A stretch of 64,000 nucleotides of DNA from JAAFIP01 sp963775085 (GTDB lineage Bacteria > Pseudomonadota > Gammaproteobacteria > Burkholderiales > Burkholderiaceae_C), in the NCBI GenBank assembly GCA_963775085.1, contig CAVZHO010000002.1, forward strand, positions 434,001-498,000, read 5' to 3'. Made by a program: the position numbers and the translations under genes. Below the pieces are notes generated by a model that was not told the origin of the DNA, did not search any database, and was given only the letters and a program-made list of their open reading frames with translations. This document shows, piece after piece, positions 32,437 through 39,846 of the stretch (the first letter of the stretch is position 1; each line of letters begins with the position of its first letter).

Positions 32437-33159
32437 ATGCCTGCACTTGAATCTCACGCGATGTCCCCAGACCGGCTGCGCCTGTCCGACACGGTATACA
32501 ACCAACTGCTGGGCGACATCATCGAAGCGCGCATTGCGGTGGGTGACCGCCTGGCACCCGAGACGCAGTTGGCCGAGCGCTTTACGGTGTCGCGCCCGGT
32601 AGTGCGTGAAGCCTTGCAGCGCCTGCAAAGCGATGGGGTGGTGATCTCGCGCCAAGGCTCGGGCAGTTTTGTGCAGCGCAGCCCATCACAGCGGGTAGGG
32701 GCCTTGACGCGTACCTTTACCTTGCATGACGTGTTACAGGGTTTAGAGCTGCGCATGGCGCTGGAGGGTCTGTCTGCCCGCCTGGCTGCACGCCAACGCA
32801 GTGATGCGCAGATGCTGACCATCAGCAACGCCGCCCGTACTTTAAAAACCGCGTTCGGAAAAAGCAAGGCTGCGCAAGAGGCCGACTACGCCTTTCACCA
32901 CGCTATTGCCATCGCATCAGGCAACCTGCTGCTGCTGGAAACGCTGGACCAGTTGGCCGACCGCCTTAAAGGCGGCATGAACGTGACCTTGTCGCTCAGC
33001 CGCCAGGCCTCCGTGCAGCGGCGCGCACGCGTATTGGATGAGCATGACCGCATCGTGCACGCCATCCAAGTGCAAGATGAGGGCAGCGCCGCCATCGCCA
33101 TGCGCTACCACCTGGACCAGGCGCGTAACCGGTTGCTGGACGGGCAGTTAGACCGTTAG
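32437..33159 (+). CDS. GntR-family regulator, FadR subfamily
   Basis: Regulator of 240 residues from ATG 32437 (GTG at 32401 or ATG at 32461 are alternatives; none has a clear ribosome site). The winged helix is DTVYNQLLGDIIEARIAVGDRLAPETQLAERFTVSRPVVREALQRLQSDGVVISRQGSGSFV. The C-terminal FCD domain (FHHAIAIASGNLLLLETLDQLADRL to MRYHLDQARNRLL) holds the metal/ligand site of organic-acid sensors. Probably controls the divergent BKACE gene and the following SMP-30/receptor genes. Confidence 0.9.
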   Translation: MPALESHAMSPDRLRLSDTVYNQLLGDIIEARIAVGDRLAPETQLAERFTVSRPVVREALQRLQSDGVVISRQGSGSFVQRSPSQRVGALTRTFTLHDVLQGLELRMALEGLSARLAARQRSDAQMLTISNAARTLKTAFGKSKAAQEADYAFHHAIAIASGNLLLLETLDQLADRLKGGMNVTLSLSRQASVQRRARVLDEHDRIVHAIQVQDEGSAAIAMRYHLDQARNRLLDGQLDR

Positions 33160-33187
33160 CGGCCCATTTTTATGGCAAAAACCGCCT

Positions 33188-33233
33188 GTAGTCCTTTTGT
33201 CCTGGACGTAAGCAGCTATGTAAAATATAGCAA
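33188..33233. repeat. Dispersed AGCAGCTAT palindrome
   Basis: GTAGTCCTTTTGTCCTGGAC, then GTAAGCAGCTATGTAAAATA and TAGC. A complete copy of the family, 29 bp after the GntR stop and a plausible terminator. Confidence 0.65.
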
Positions 33234-33360
33234 CTAACCAAAGCCTAGGGGCAAACACCGATGAAATAACCCATGTGTTGTTAGACAAATAGTCAATACA
33301 TGCCTATACTTGTAAAACAAATAAGCCATTGTAGTGATTACTTTTTGCAGCCCGGATGCC

Positions 33361-34395
33361 ATGCACTCCCCCACCTACAACTTCACACCCCATCAGCGCT
33401 ACCCCGACCCGGCGGTCTTGATACTGGACCCCAGTTTTGCCAAATACCGCATCTATAGCAGCACGCTGGAGCAGGTGGGCAGTGGCATGCGCTGGGCCGA
33501 GGGGCCGGTGTACTTCCCCAACGCCACGGCAGGCCAGCCCGGCTATCTGCTGGTCAGCGACATACCCAACAACCGCCTGATGAAGTACGACGAAGCCACG
33601 CACCAATTTAGCGTGCACAAAGAAAACACCAACTACGCCAACGGCAACACCCGCGACCGCCAGGGCCGTCTGCTGACCTGCGAGCACTCGGTCACACGCC
33701 GCGTGGTGCGCACCGAAAAAGACGGCAGCATGACCGTGCTGGCCGACAGTTTTGAGGGAAAACGCCTCAATGCGCCCAACGACATCGTCGTCAAGTCTGA
33801 CGACAGCATCTGGTTTACTGACCCGCTGTTTGGCATCAACGGCGAATGGGAGGGCGCGCGCGCCAAGCCCGAGCAGGCCAGCACCAACGTGTACCGCATT
33901 GCCAGGGACGGCCAGCTCACGGCAGTGATTACCGAGCTGGTCAATCCCAACGGCCTGGCCTTCTCGCCGGATGAGAGAAAGCTCTACGTGGTGGAGTGGA
34001 AGGGCACCCCCCACCGCAGCATCTGGAGCTATGACATCAACGCAGACGGCACCGTGAGCCACAAAACCAAACTCATCGACGCAGCCGACCAGGGCGCGCT
34101 GGATGGCTTTCGCGTGGACCGCGATGGCAACTTGTGGTGTGGCTGGGGCAGCAATGGTGCATTGCAAGCGCAGCCCACCGACGTCGGTGGACACCAGGTG
34201 TATCTGCCCGTCGGCAAACCCGAAGAGCTGGACGGCGTGAAAGTCTTCAATCCGCAGGGCAAGGCCATCGGTTTCATCCAACTCCCCGAGCGCTGCGCCA
34301 ATCTGGAGTTTGGCGGCCCCAAACGCAACCGCCTGTACATGGCCAGCAGCCATTCCCTGTATGCGTTGTATGTGGAGTCCCACGGCGCAGTGTAA
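33361..34395 (+). CDS. SMP-30/gluconolactonase family protein
   Basis: Six-bladed propeller lactonase of 344 residues. LEQVGSGMRWAEGPVYFP opens the family domain with the metal-binding Glu. YANGNTRDRQGRLLTCEHSVTRRVVRTEKDGSMTVLADSFEGKRLNAPNDIVVKSDDSIWFTDP includes the conserved Asn-Asp pair, and LDGFRVDRDGNLWCGW the catalytic Asp. Likely hydrolyses a sugar acid or other lactone. It is followed 21 bp later by a Bug receptor and then RraA, an evident operon. Confidence 0.93.
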   Translation: MHSPTYNFTPHQRYPDPAVLILDPSFAKYRIYSSTLEQVGSGMRWAEGPVYFPNATAGQPGYLLVSDIPNNRLMKYDEATHQFSVHKENTNYANGNTRDRQGRLLTCEHSVTRRVVRTEKDGSMTVLADSFEGKRLNAPNDIVVKSDDSIWFTDPLFGINGEWEGARAKPEQASTNVYRIARDGQLTAVITELVNPNGLAFSPDERKLYVVEWKGTPHRSIWSYDINADGTVSHKTKLIDAADQGALDGFRVDRDGNLWCGWGSNGALQAQPTDVGGHQVYLPVGKPEELDGVKVFNPQGKAIGFIQLPERCANLEFGGPKRNRLYMASSHSLYALYVESHGAV

Positions 34396-34416
34396 TCAGA
34401 TTTTTTCAGGAAATAT

Positions 34417-35397
34417 ATGATAAATACCCGAATAGTCCTTGTCCTGTGGACATGTATAGCTAGTTTTTTTATAGCACATGGTGCGGCCATGGCGCAGGCA
34501 GACTTTCCCAGCAAACCGGTGAAAATTATCGTCCCCTTCCCCCCGGGTGGCACCAGCGACGTGATGGGCCGTATGCTGGCCGACGAACTGACCAAAAATC
34601 TCAAACAGCCCTTCATTGTGGAAAACATCGGCGGTGCAGGCGGCACCATTGGCATGGACAGGGCGCTTAAATTACCTGCCGACGGTTACACCCTGATCCA
34701 AACCGGTGTAGGCCAAAATGCGGTAGCGCATGGCCTGGACGCCAGCCTGAAATACAACTCGCTCAGCGATTTCACACATCTGTCCCAGGTGCATTCTGGC
34801 CCCAACGTGCTGGTGGTGCATCCCGCTACGCCTTTCAAGACCGTCAAAGACGTGGTCGACTACGCCAAGAAGAATCCTGGCAAGCTGGACTATGGCTTTA
34901 CCCACGCGGCCTCGGGCCATATGGCGATGGAGCTGTTCAAGCAAACTACCGGCATCTTCATGACCGGCATTCCCTACCGCGGCGGTGGGCCTATGCTGAC
35001 AGACTTGCTGGGTGGCACCGTGCCCATGATGTTCATTAACCAGGATGTCGCGCTGCCGCATGTGAAGGCAGGCAAAATGCGCGCCATTGCGGTGTCCAGC
35101 GTACAGCGCAACCCGCTGTACCCGGATGTGCCCACCATTGCCGAGGCCGGCTATAAAGGCTTTGAAGCCCTCTCCTGGTCGGGCATGTCGGTGGCCAAAG
35201 GCACGCCCCAGCCAATTGTGGACAAGTTGGAAGCTGCCATTACCCAGGCGATGCAGTCGGATGCCATCAAGCAGCGCATGACTTCGGTCGGCTTCATCAT
35301 TCCCGAGCAGGGCGGCAAGCCCTACACCGCCTTCGTGAAAAAAGAAATCGACACCTGGACGAAGGTGATCAAAACGGCGGGCATCAAGCCGCAATAA
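34417..35397 (+). CDS. Bug-family tripartite tricarboxylate receptor with repeat-derived signal peptide
   Basis: Periplasmic receptor of 326 residues. The mature region starts DFPSKPVKIIVPFPPGGTSDVMGRMLADEL, then ENIGGAGGTIGMDRALKLPADGYTLIQ. The signal peptide core (IVLVLWTCIASFFIAH) is encoded by a copy of the dispersed palindromic repeat (34432-34477), so the secretion signal appears to derive from it. AGGAAAT precedes the ATG. Lies between the lactonase and RraA genes; no TctAB nearby. Confidence 0.93.
   Translation: MINTRIVLVLWTCIASFFIAHGAAMAQADFPSKPVKIIVPFPPGGTSDVMGRMLADELTKNLKQPFIVENIGGAGGTIGMDRALKLPADGYTLIQTGVGQNAVAHGLDASLKYNSLSDFTHLSQVHSGPNVLVVHPATPFKTVKDVVDYAKKNPGKLDYGFTHAASGHMAMELFKQTTGIFMTGIPYRGGGPMLTDLLGGTVPMMFINQDVALPHVKAGKMRAIAVSSVQRNPLYPDVPTIAEAGYKGFEALSWSGMSVAKGTPQPIVDKLEAAITQAMQSDAIKQRMTSVGFIIPEQGGKPYTAFVKKEIDTWTKVIKTAGIKPQ
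34432..34477 (+). repeat. Dispersed palindrome forming a signal-peptide coding region
   Basis: ATAGTCCTTGTCCTGTGGAC, then ATGTATAGCTAG, a T-run and TATAGC. It belongs to the same family as the intergenic copies and is read in frame at codons 6-20 of the receptor. Confidence 0.6.
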
Positions 35398-35410
35398 CGA
35401 AAGGACCTCC

Positions 35411-36139
35411 ATGGCATTGAAACCCACCACCAATACCCAACTGATGGCTGTAAGCACCGCCACCCTATGCACCGCCCTCTTCAAGCGCGGCCTGCGCAAC
35501 CAGTTTATCCAGGACGTCCGTCCGGTCAACACCCAGCGTACGGTGAACCACCCCAATATGGTGGGCGAGGCCTACACCCTGCGCTACATTCCCGCGCGCG
35601 AAGACTTGAATCCCATCAGCGTCTTTTTAGACCGTGCCCATCCGCAGCGCAAAGCGGTGGAAGAGTGCCCACCCGGTGCGGTGTTGGTGATCGACAGCCG
35701 CAAAGATGCGCGCGCCGCGTCTGCGGGCTCCATCCTCGTCACCCGCCTGATGAAACGCGGCGTGGCCGGTGTGGTGACCGACGGCGGCTTTAGAGATTCG
35801 CCCGAGATCGCCCTGTTGCAGATCCCCGCCTACCACCACCGCCCCAGCGCACCGACCAACCTCACCATCCACCAGGCGCTGGACATCAACATGCCCATTG
35901 GTTGTGGCGATGTCGCGGTCTGGCCGGGCGATGTAGTGGTGGGTGACGGCGAAGGCGTGGTTATCATCCCCGCCGCCATGGCCGACGACATAGCGGCCGA
36001 GGCTACCGAGATGACGGCGTTTGAAGACTTTGTGACCGAGAAGGTCAACGCAGGCCAGAGCATCCTGGGCCTGTACCCGCCGACCGAGCAGCAATCGAAG
36101 GACGACTTCATTGCCTGGCGCAAGGCCAGCGGGCGTTGA
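35411..36139 (+). CDS. RraA-family protein (HMG/CHA-type class II aldolase-like)
   Basis: Protein of 242 residues of the RraA/DlpA superfamily. GEAYTLRYIPAREDLNP, GAVLVIDSRKDARAASAGSILVTRLMKRGVAGVVTDGGFRDSPEIALLQIP (phosphate/pyruvate-binding loop with R and D) and VWPGDVVVGDGEGVVIIP are standard. In catabolic operons such proteins are usually pyruvate aldolases or decarboxylases of hydroxy-dicarboxylic acids, not RNase E regulators. AGGACC is upstream; 13 bp after the receptor gene, same operon. Confidence 0.92.
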   Translation: MALKPTTNTQLMAVSTATLCTALFKRGLRNQFIQDVRPVNTQRTVNHPNMVGEAYTLRYIPAREDLNPISVFLDRAHPQRKAVEECPPGAVLVIDSRKDARAASAGSILVTRLMKRGVAGVVTDGGFRDSPEIALLQIPAYHHRPSAPTNLTIHQALDINMPIGCGDVAVWPGDVVVGDGEGVVIIPAAMADDIAAEATEMTAFEDFVTEKVNAGQSILGLYPPTEQQSKDDFIAWRKASGR

Positions 36140-36144
36140 CATTG

Positions 36145-37263
36145 TTAATGCACGAGGTGGCCGTCGCCTCGAATCACTGCGGTGTCTACAAACTCTGATC
36201 CCAGGTGATTGCCCGGTGTAAACCGGACGACGAAGTTGCCCAAGTTGATGCTGCCCAGGTTTTCCATGGCCTTTTGCAAGGACTCGCGCGTCGGCCGCGT
36301 GCCTGCACGTTTGAGTCCTTCGGTGAGAACCTTGGCAGAGATGTAGCCTTCCATTGCCCCCAGAGAGGGTGTCTCTTTGGGAAAGGCTTGGGCAAACAAC
36401 TGCTTGAACTCCCGTGCGATGGCCTCACGGCCAGAAGTGGGAAACGGCACGACCGACGTGAAGGTAACGCCTCTGCTGTTTTCCCCCAGTTTGCGTGCCA
36501 ATTGGGCGATGCCGGAATTCACCGCAAAAAAGTGGACTTTATTCGGCGAAATTTTACGGGTTTGCGAAATAAGATCGGCATAAAAATCATAGGAACCATG
36601 GTTGAACATTACTTGCACATCACTGGCCAACAGCTGTTTGGAAATGGCATCAGACGGCACCCCTTTCGCCATGGCGAAAGGACGGACTCCCGGCAGCTTT
36701 CTTTGGGCTAACAGCCGATTGACGTTAGCCAGATGTTTACGGCCGGTGTCACTGTCTGCGTGAAGAAAACCAAACCTGGTGAATCCATAGGAGGCTGCCA
36801 TGGTGATGATTTTCTCAAACTCCGCAAAATGAGGTGCGCGCACGGTAAACACCTGCGCATCAAAGGGTTCGCGCATCTCGGGTGAGCCTGCCATGCAGGC
36901 AATAAAGGGTGTTTTCAACTCGGTGGCGACCTTCAGCGTACGGGTGCAGGGGCCGCCTTCGATACCAGCAAAAATGGCCAGCACGCGGTCACGCTCAATC
37001 AGGGTACGCACATTCTCCGCCGCTTTGTCGGCATTGCCGGCATCATCCAGGGTTTTGACTTGCACCTGCTGACCTGCAATGCCCCCTGCGGCGTTGATCT
37101 GGTCAAAATGCAGCTGGGCACCTTTCACTACGGCCTGGCCTAATTCCGCCAAACCGCCCGTCATGGCAATGCTTTGGCCTACGATGATTTGCGCACCCGT
37201 GTGCAGTGATAAGCAGCCTAGACCGATTGCACACAGGGTTCGCAAATTTTTAAGGTAAAGCAT
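36145..37263 (-). CDS. ABC-type branched-chain amino acid/urea-like substrate-binding protein
   Basis: Periplasmic type-I binding protein of 372 residues. Signal peptide RTLCAIGLGCLSLHTGAQ, mature IIVGQSIAMTGGLAELGQAVVKGAQLHFDQINAAGGIAGQQVQVKTLDDAGNADKAAENVRTLIERDRVLAIFAGIEG, typical of LivJ/UrtA relatives. It begins with a glutamate-rich ligand loop and ends GDGHLVH. No ABC permease genes are adjacent. Convergent with RraA, 5 bp apart; such stand-alone copies are numerous in Burkholderiales. Confidence 0.92.
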   Translation of the reverse strand: MLYLKNLRTLCAIGLGCLSLHTGAQIIVGQSIAMTGGLAELGQAVVKGAQLHFDQINAAGGIAGQQVQVKTLDDAGNADKAAENVRTLIERDRVLAIFAGIEGGPCTRTLKVATELKTPFIACMAGSPEMREPFDAQVFTVRAPHFAEFEKIITMAASYGFTRFGFLHADSDTGRKHLANVNRLLAQRKLPGVRPFAMAKGVPSDAISKQLLASDVQVMFNHGSYDFYADLISQTRKISPNKVHFFAVNSGIAQLARKLGENSRGVTFTSVVPFPTSGREAIAREFKQLFAQAFPKETPSLGAMEGYISAKVLTEGLKRAGTRPTRESLQKAMENLGSINLGNFVVRFTPGNHLGSEFVDTAVIRGDGHLVH

Positions 37264-37464
37264 TACTATTCCTCGCTAACGTAGTGGGCACAGAAGGGGT
37301 TCAATTTTGAGCGATGAATACAAGGTTAGTCCGTTCAAACCCTAATGATTTACCCTATTGTGCTAGCTGGCAATACCAATTTAATTCCCAAACCAATCAG
37401 CTGGTATGGGTGTCAAAAAAAAGCATGGTGGGTCGTCATCAGTTTCACCCGCGATAATGGCTGC

Positions 37465-38214
37465 ATGTCTTCTACCAAAATTCTCTACGGTTTTCATGCC
37501 GTAGGCGTGCGGGTTAAAACCGCGCCCGCTTCCGTGATTGAAATTTACTACGATGCCTCACGCCGCGATGCGCGCATGCGCAGCTTTGTCGACAGGGCAG
37601 CACAGGCCCATGTGCGGCTGATCGAGGCCGATGGCCTGCGCCTGTCCAAAATGTCGGGTGGCCATGGCCACCAGGGTGTGGTGGCACTGGCCCACCCGGT
37701 AGCGCAGGCGCATTCGCTGGACGAACTGCTGGAGCAGCTGGAGGCTAGCGCCGAGAAAGCCAACCCGTTAATTTTGGTGCTGGACGGCGTGACCGATCCG
37801 CATAACCTGGGTGCGGTGCTGCGCGTGGCCGATGGTGCCGGCGCGCAGGCCGTCATTGCCCCCAAAGACCACGCGGTAGGCATCAATGCGACGGTGTCCA
37901 AGGTGGCCAGCGGCGCGGCCGAGACCGTGCCCTACTTCATGGTCACCAATTTGGCGCGTACCTTGAACGAGCTGAAAGAGCGCAATATCTGGATCATCGG
38001 CACCAGCGACGATGCCGACCAAACCATTTACGACGTAGACCTGAAAGGCCCGGTGGCCCTGGTGCTGGGCGCGGAGGGTGCGGGCATGCGCCAGCTCACC
38101 CGCAAAACCTGCGATCAGCTGGTCAGCATTCCCATGCACGGTGCTGTCGAAAGCCTGAACGTGTCGGTGGCCAGCGGCGTGTGTTTGTACGAGGCGCTGC
38201 GCCAGCGGCGTTAG
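37465..38214 (+). CDS. rlmB: 23S rRNA (guanosine-2251-2'-O)-methyltransferase
   Basis: SPOUT methylase of 249 residues that methylates G2251 in the ribosomal P-loop. The N-terminal substrate-binding domain opens STKILYGFHAVGVRVKTAPASVIEIYYDASRRDARM. The trefoil-knot motifs are LDGVTDPHNLGAVLRVADGAGAQAVI, LVLGAEGAGMRQLTRKTCD and SLNVSVASGVCLYEALRQR. ATG at 37465 was chosen; the longer open frame from 37345 is non-homologous. The 200 bp upstream hold no other recognisable feature. Confidence 0.96.
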   Translation: MSSTKILYGFHAVGVRVKTAPASVIEIYYDASRRDARMRSFVDRAAQAHVRLIEADGLRLSKMSGGHGHQGVVALAHPVAQAHSLDELLEQLEASAEKANPLILVLDGVTDPHNLGAVLRVADGAGAQAVIAPKDHAVGINATVSKVASGAAETVPYFMVTNLARTLNELKERNIWIIGTSDDADQTIYDVDLKGPVALVLGAEGAGMRQLTRKTCDQLVSIPMHGAVESLNVSVASGVCLYEALRQRR

Positions 38215-38281
38215 CCAGGGGCCGTATTTCTTCACCCAACTGAATTTCCCATAGGCCCATTCATCATCCAAGGATTTGACC

Positions 38282-38632
38282 ATGAAACTCAAACGATTTG
38301 CTATAGTTACTGTAGCTGCTTGCATCCTGCTGACATTGACTGCGTGCACCCAAGAGCAGCAAAACAAGATCCAGCGCGATATCCAGAACTGGACCGGTAC
38401 CAATGGCGTACTGGAGATCTATGCGGGCGATAAAGTCATGCGCCGTTTTCTCAAAATCGACAAACTCTCCACCGCCATGGGCACCGACGACAACAAGCCG
38501 CGCCCTTACCGCTTTGGCTACGGCGTGCTGGATGAAAACCTCAACATGGTTGCCGATGCCAACGAAAAGCGCGTCTACTTTGAGATCAGCGACTATGCAA
38601 GCAACTACGTGTTTTTTGAGAGTCCACGGTAA
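38282..38632 (+). CDS. Small predicted lipoprotein
   Basis: Protein of 116 residues with a lipoprotein signal: MKLKRFAIVTVAACILLTLTAC, lipobox LTAC with the acylated cysteine at residue 22. The mature part (EIYAGDKVMRRFLKIDKLSTAMGTDDNKPRPYRFGYGVLDENLNMVADANEKRVYFEISDYASNYVFFESPR) suggests a small beta-rich domain; I know no family name. The signal-peptide DNA (GCTATAGTTACTGTAGCTGC) resembles half of the dispersed palindromic repeat. Convergent with the chromate transporter gene, 3 bp apart. Confidence 0.8.
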   Translation: MKLKRFAIVTVAACILLTLTACTQEQQNKIQRDIQNWTGTNGVLEIYAGDKVMRRFLKIDKLSTAMGTDDNKPRPYRFGYGVLDENLNMVADANEKRVYFEISDYASNYVFFESPR

Positions 38633-38635
38633 AGC

Positions 38636-39199
38636 TTAAACCACGCCCAGTGCCCCCAACAGCGCGCCCGCACCCAGCAGCCACAGCAGATGCAGCTTGG
38701 TACGCCAGGCCAGCAGGAGACACAGGGCGGTGAGCAGCCAAAGAGGCCAGTCTTTGCCGGGCTGGTTGTGCGCGGCAGTCAGCAGCCAGGCGGTAGCCAG
38801 GATGAGCGCGATGGAAATGGGGGCTAACGACGCTTTACTGGCGCGCGCAACAATGTGCTCCGGGTTTTTGTGCAGCCAACGGGTGGCGACAAAGGTGAGC
38901 AGGCTGCTGGGCAGCATGATGCCGATGAAGGTGGCGCACAGGCCTGCCAGCGCTGCCCAGGTGGTGCCGCCCAGCGCCAAGCCGGTTTGCCAGCCGATCA
39001 AGGGGATGAACAGCACATTCGGCCCGGGCGCGGCCTGGGCAATGGCGATGCTGGCATTGAATTTTTCGTCCGTCAGCCAGCCGTTGCGCTCCACCACGTA
39101 GCGGTGCATGTCGGGTGCCGTGGGTATCGCGCCACCGATGGCCAGCAAAGACAATAGTAAAAAATGGGTGAACAGGCCGAACCATTGATCCCAGGTCAT
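38636..39199 (-). CDS. chrA: Chromate transporter, short CHR subunit (second of pair)
   Basis: Membrane protein of 187 residues with about six helices. FTHFLLLSLLAIGGAIPTAPDMHRYVVERNGWLTDEKFNASIAIAQAAPGPNVLFIPLIGWQ is the CHR-domain signature including the PGPN loop. Short CHR proteins work as antiparallel pairs that export chromate. Its start overlaps the preceding subunit by 4 bp (ATGA), so the two are translationally coupled. Confidence 0.93.
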   Translation of the reverse strand: MTWDQWFGLFTHFLLLSLLAIGGAIPTAPDMHRYVVERNGWLTDEKFNASIAIAQAAPGPNVLFIPLIGWQTGLALGGTTWAALAGLCATFIGIMLPSSLLTFVATRWLHKNPEHIVARASKASLAPISIALILATAWLLTAAHNQPGKDWPLWLLTALCLLLAWRTKLHLLWLLGAGALLGALGVV

Positions 39200-39840
39200 G
39201 CGCCGCTCCTGTCTGAGTGCGCAGCAGATTGTTCTTCCTTGCGCACCATCGCCCAGGCATAAGCAAACCCGGGTATGCCCAATCCCAGCACGGTGTAAAT
39301 CAAGGGCACACGAAACAAGCCCACGGCGATAAACGTCAACACGATCAGCGCGGTGCAGACCAGTGGCCTGAGGATGTTTTTCTGCAAACCACTGACCATC
39401 TTGATGGCCGCAGCGCCAATCAGCCCCGCCGCCGCCGCGCCCATGCCGCGCACCGCGCCCGAGACGGCCTGCACATGTTCAAACTGGGTGTACAGCGTGG
39501 CCAGTGCCAGCACGATCAGCAGCGGTGTTGCCATGAGCCCGGCCAGTGCCACCAGCGCGCCGCGCCAGCCAAAGTAGCGGTTGCCCAAAATGATCGACAG
39601 GTTGATCACATTGCCACCGGGCAGCACCTGGGCTACGGCCCAGTCTTCGACAAACTGCTGGGGAGTCAGCCAGCGCCTGCGGTCGACGATTTCTCGCTGG
39701 ATGATGGTGAGCACGCCGCCAAAGCCTTGCAGGGCCACGCTGTTGAAGGCGACAAAAAGTTCGGTTTTAGAGCGGGGTTGGAAGGATTCGGGAGTTGGTG
39801 GGGGGGGTGACGCGTCGGGCAGGGAGTCCTTGGGGAGCAT
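39196..39840 (-). CDS. chrA: Chromate transporter, short CHR subunit (first of pair)
   Basis: Membrane protein of 214 residues with the CHR signature: FVAFNSVALQGFGGVLTIIQREIVDRRRWLTPQQFVEDWAVAQVLPGGNVINLSIILGNRYFGWRGALVALAG. About six helices after a Pro-rich cytoplasmic head (DASPPPPTPESFQP). First gene of a two-gene unit located between the fadB-like gene, 6 bp upstream, and the second CHR gene. It may be cotranscribed with fadB. Confidence 0.93.
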   Translation of the reverse strand: MLPKDSLPDASPPPPTPESFQPRSKTELFVAFNSVALQGFGGVLTIIQREIVDRRRWLTPQQFVEDWAVAQVLPGGNVINLSIILGNRYFGWRGALVALAGLMATPLLIVLALATLYTQFEHVQAVSGAVRGMGAAAAGLIGAAAIKMVSGLQKNILRPLVCTALIVLTFIAVGLFRVPLIYTVLGLGIPGFAYAWAMVRKEEQSAAHSDRSGA

Positions 39841-39846
39841 ATTTCT

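Noticed and set aside
37345..37464. N-terminal extension of rlmB by 40 codons
   Set aside because: Not homologous to the family; the ATG at 37465 matches the usual N-terminus.
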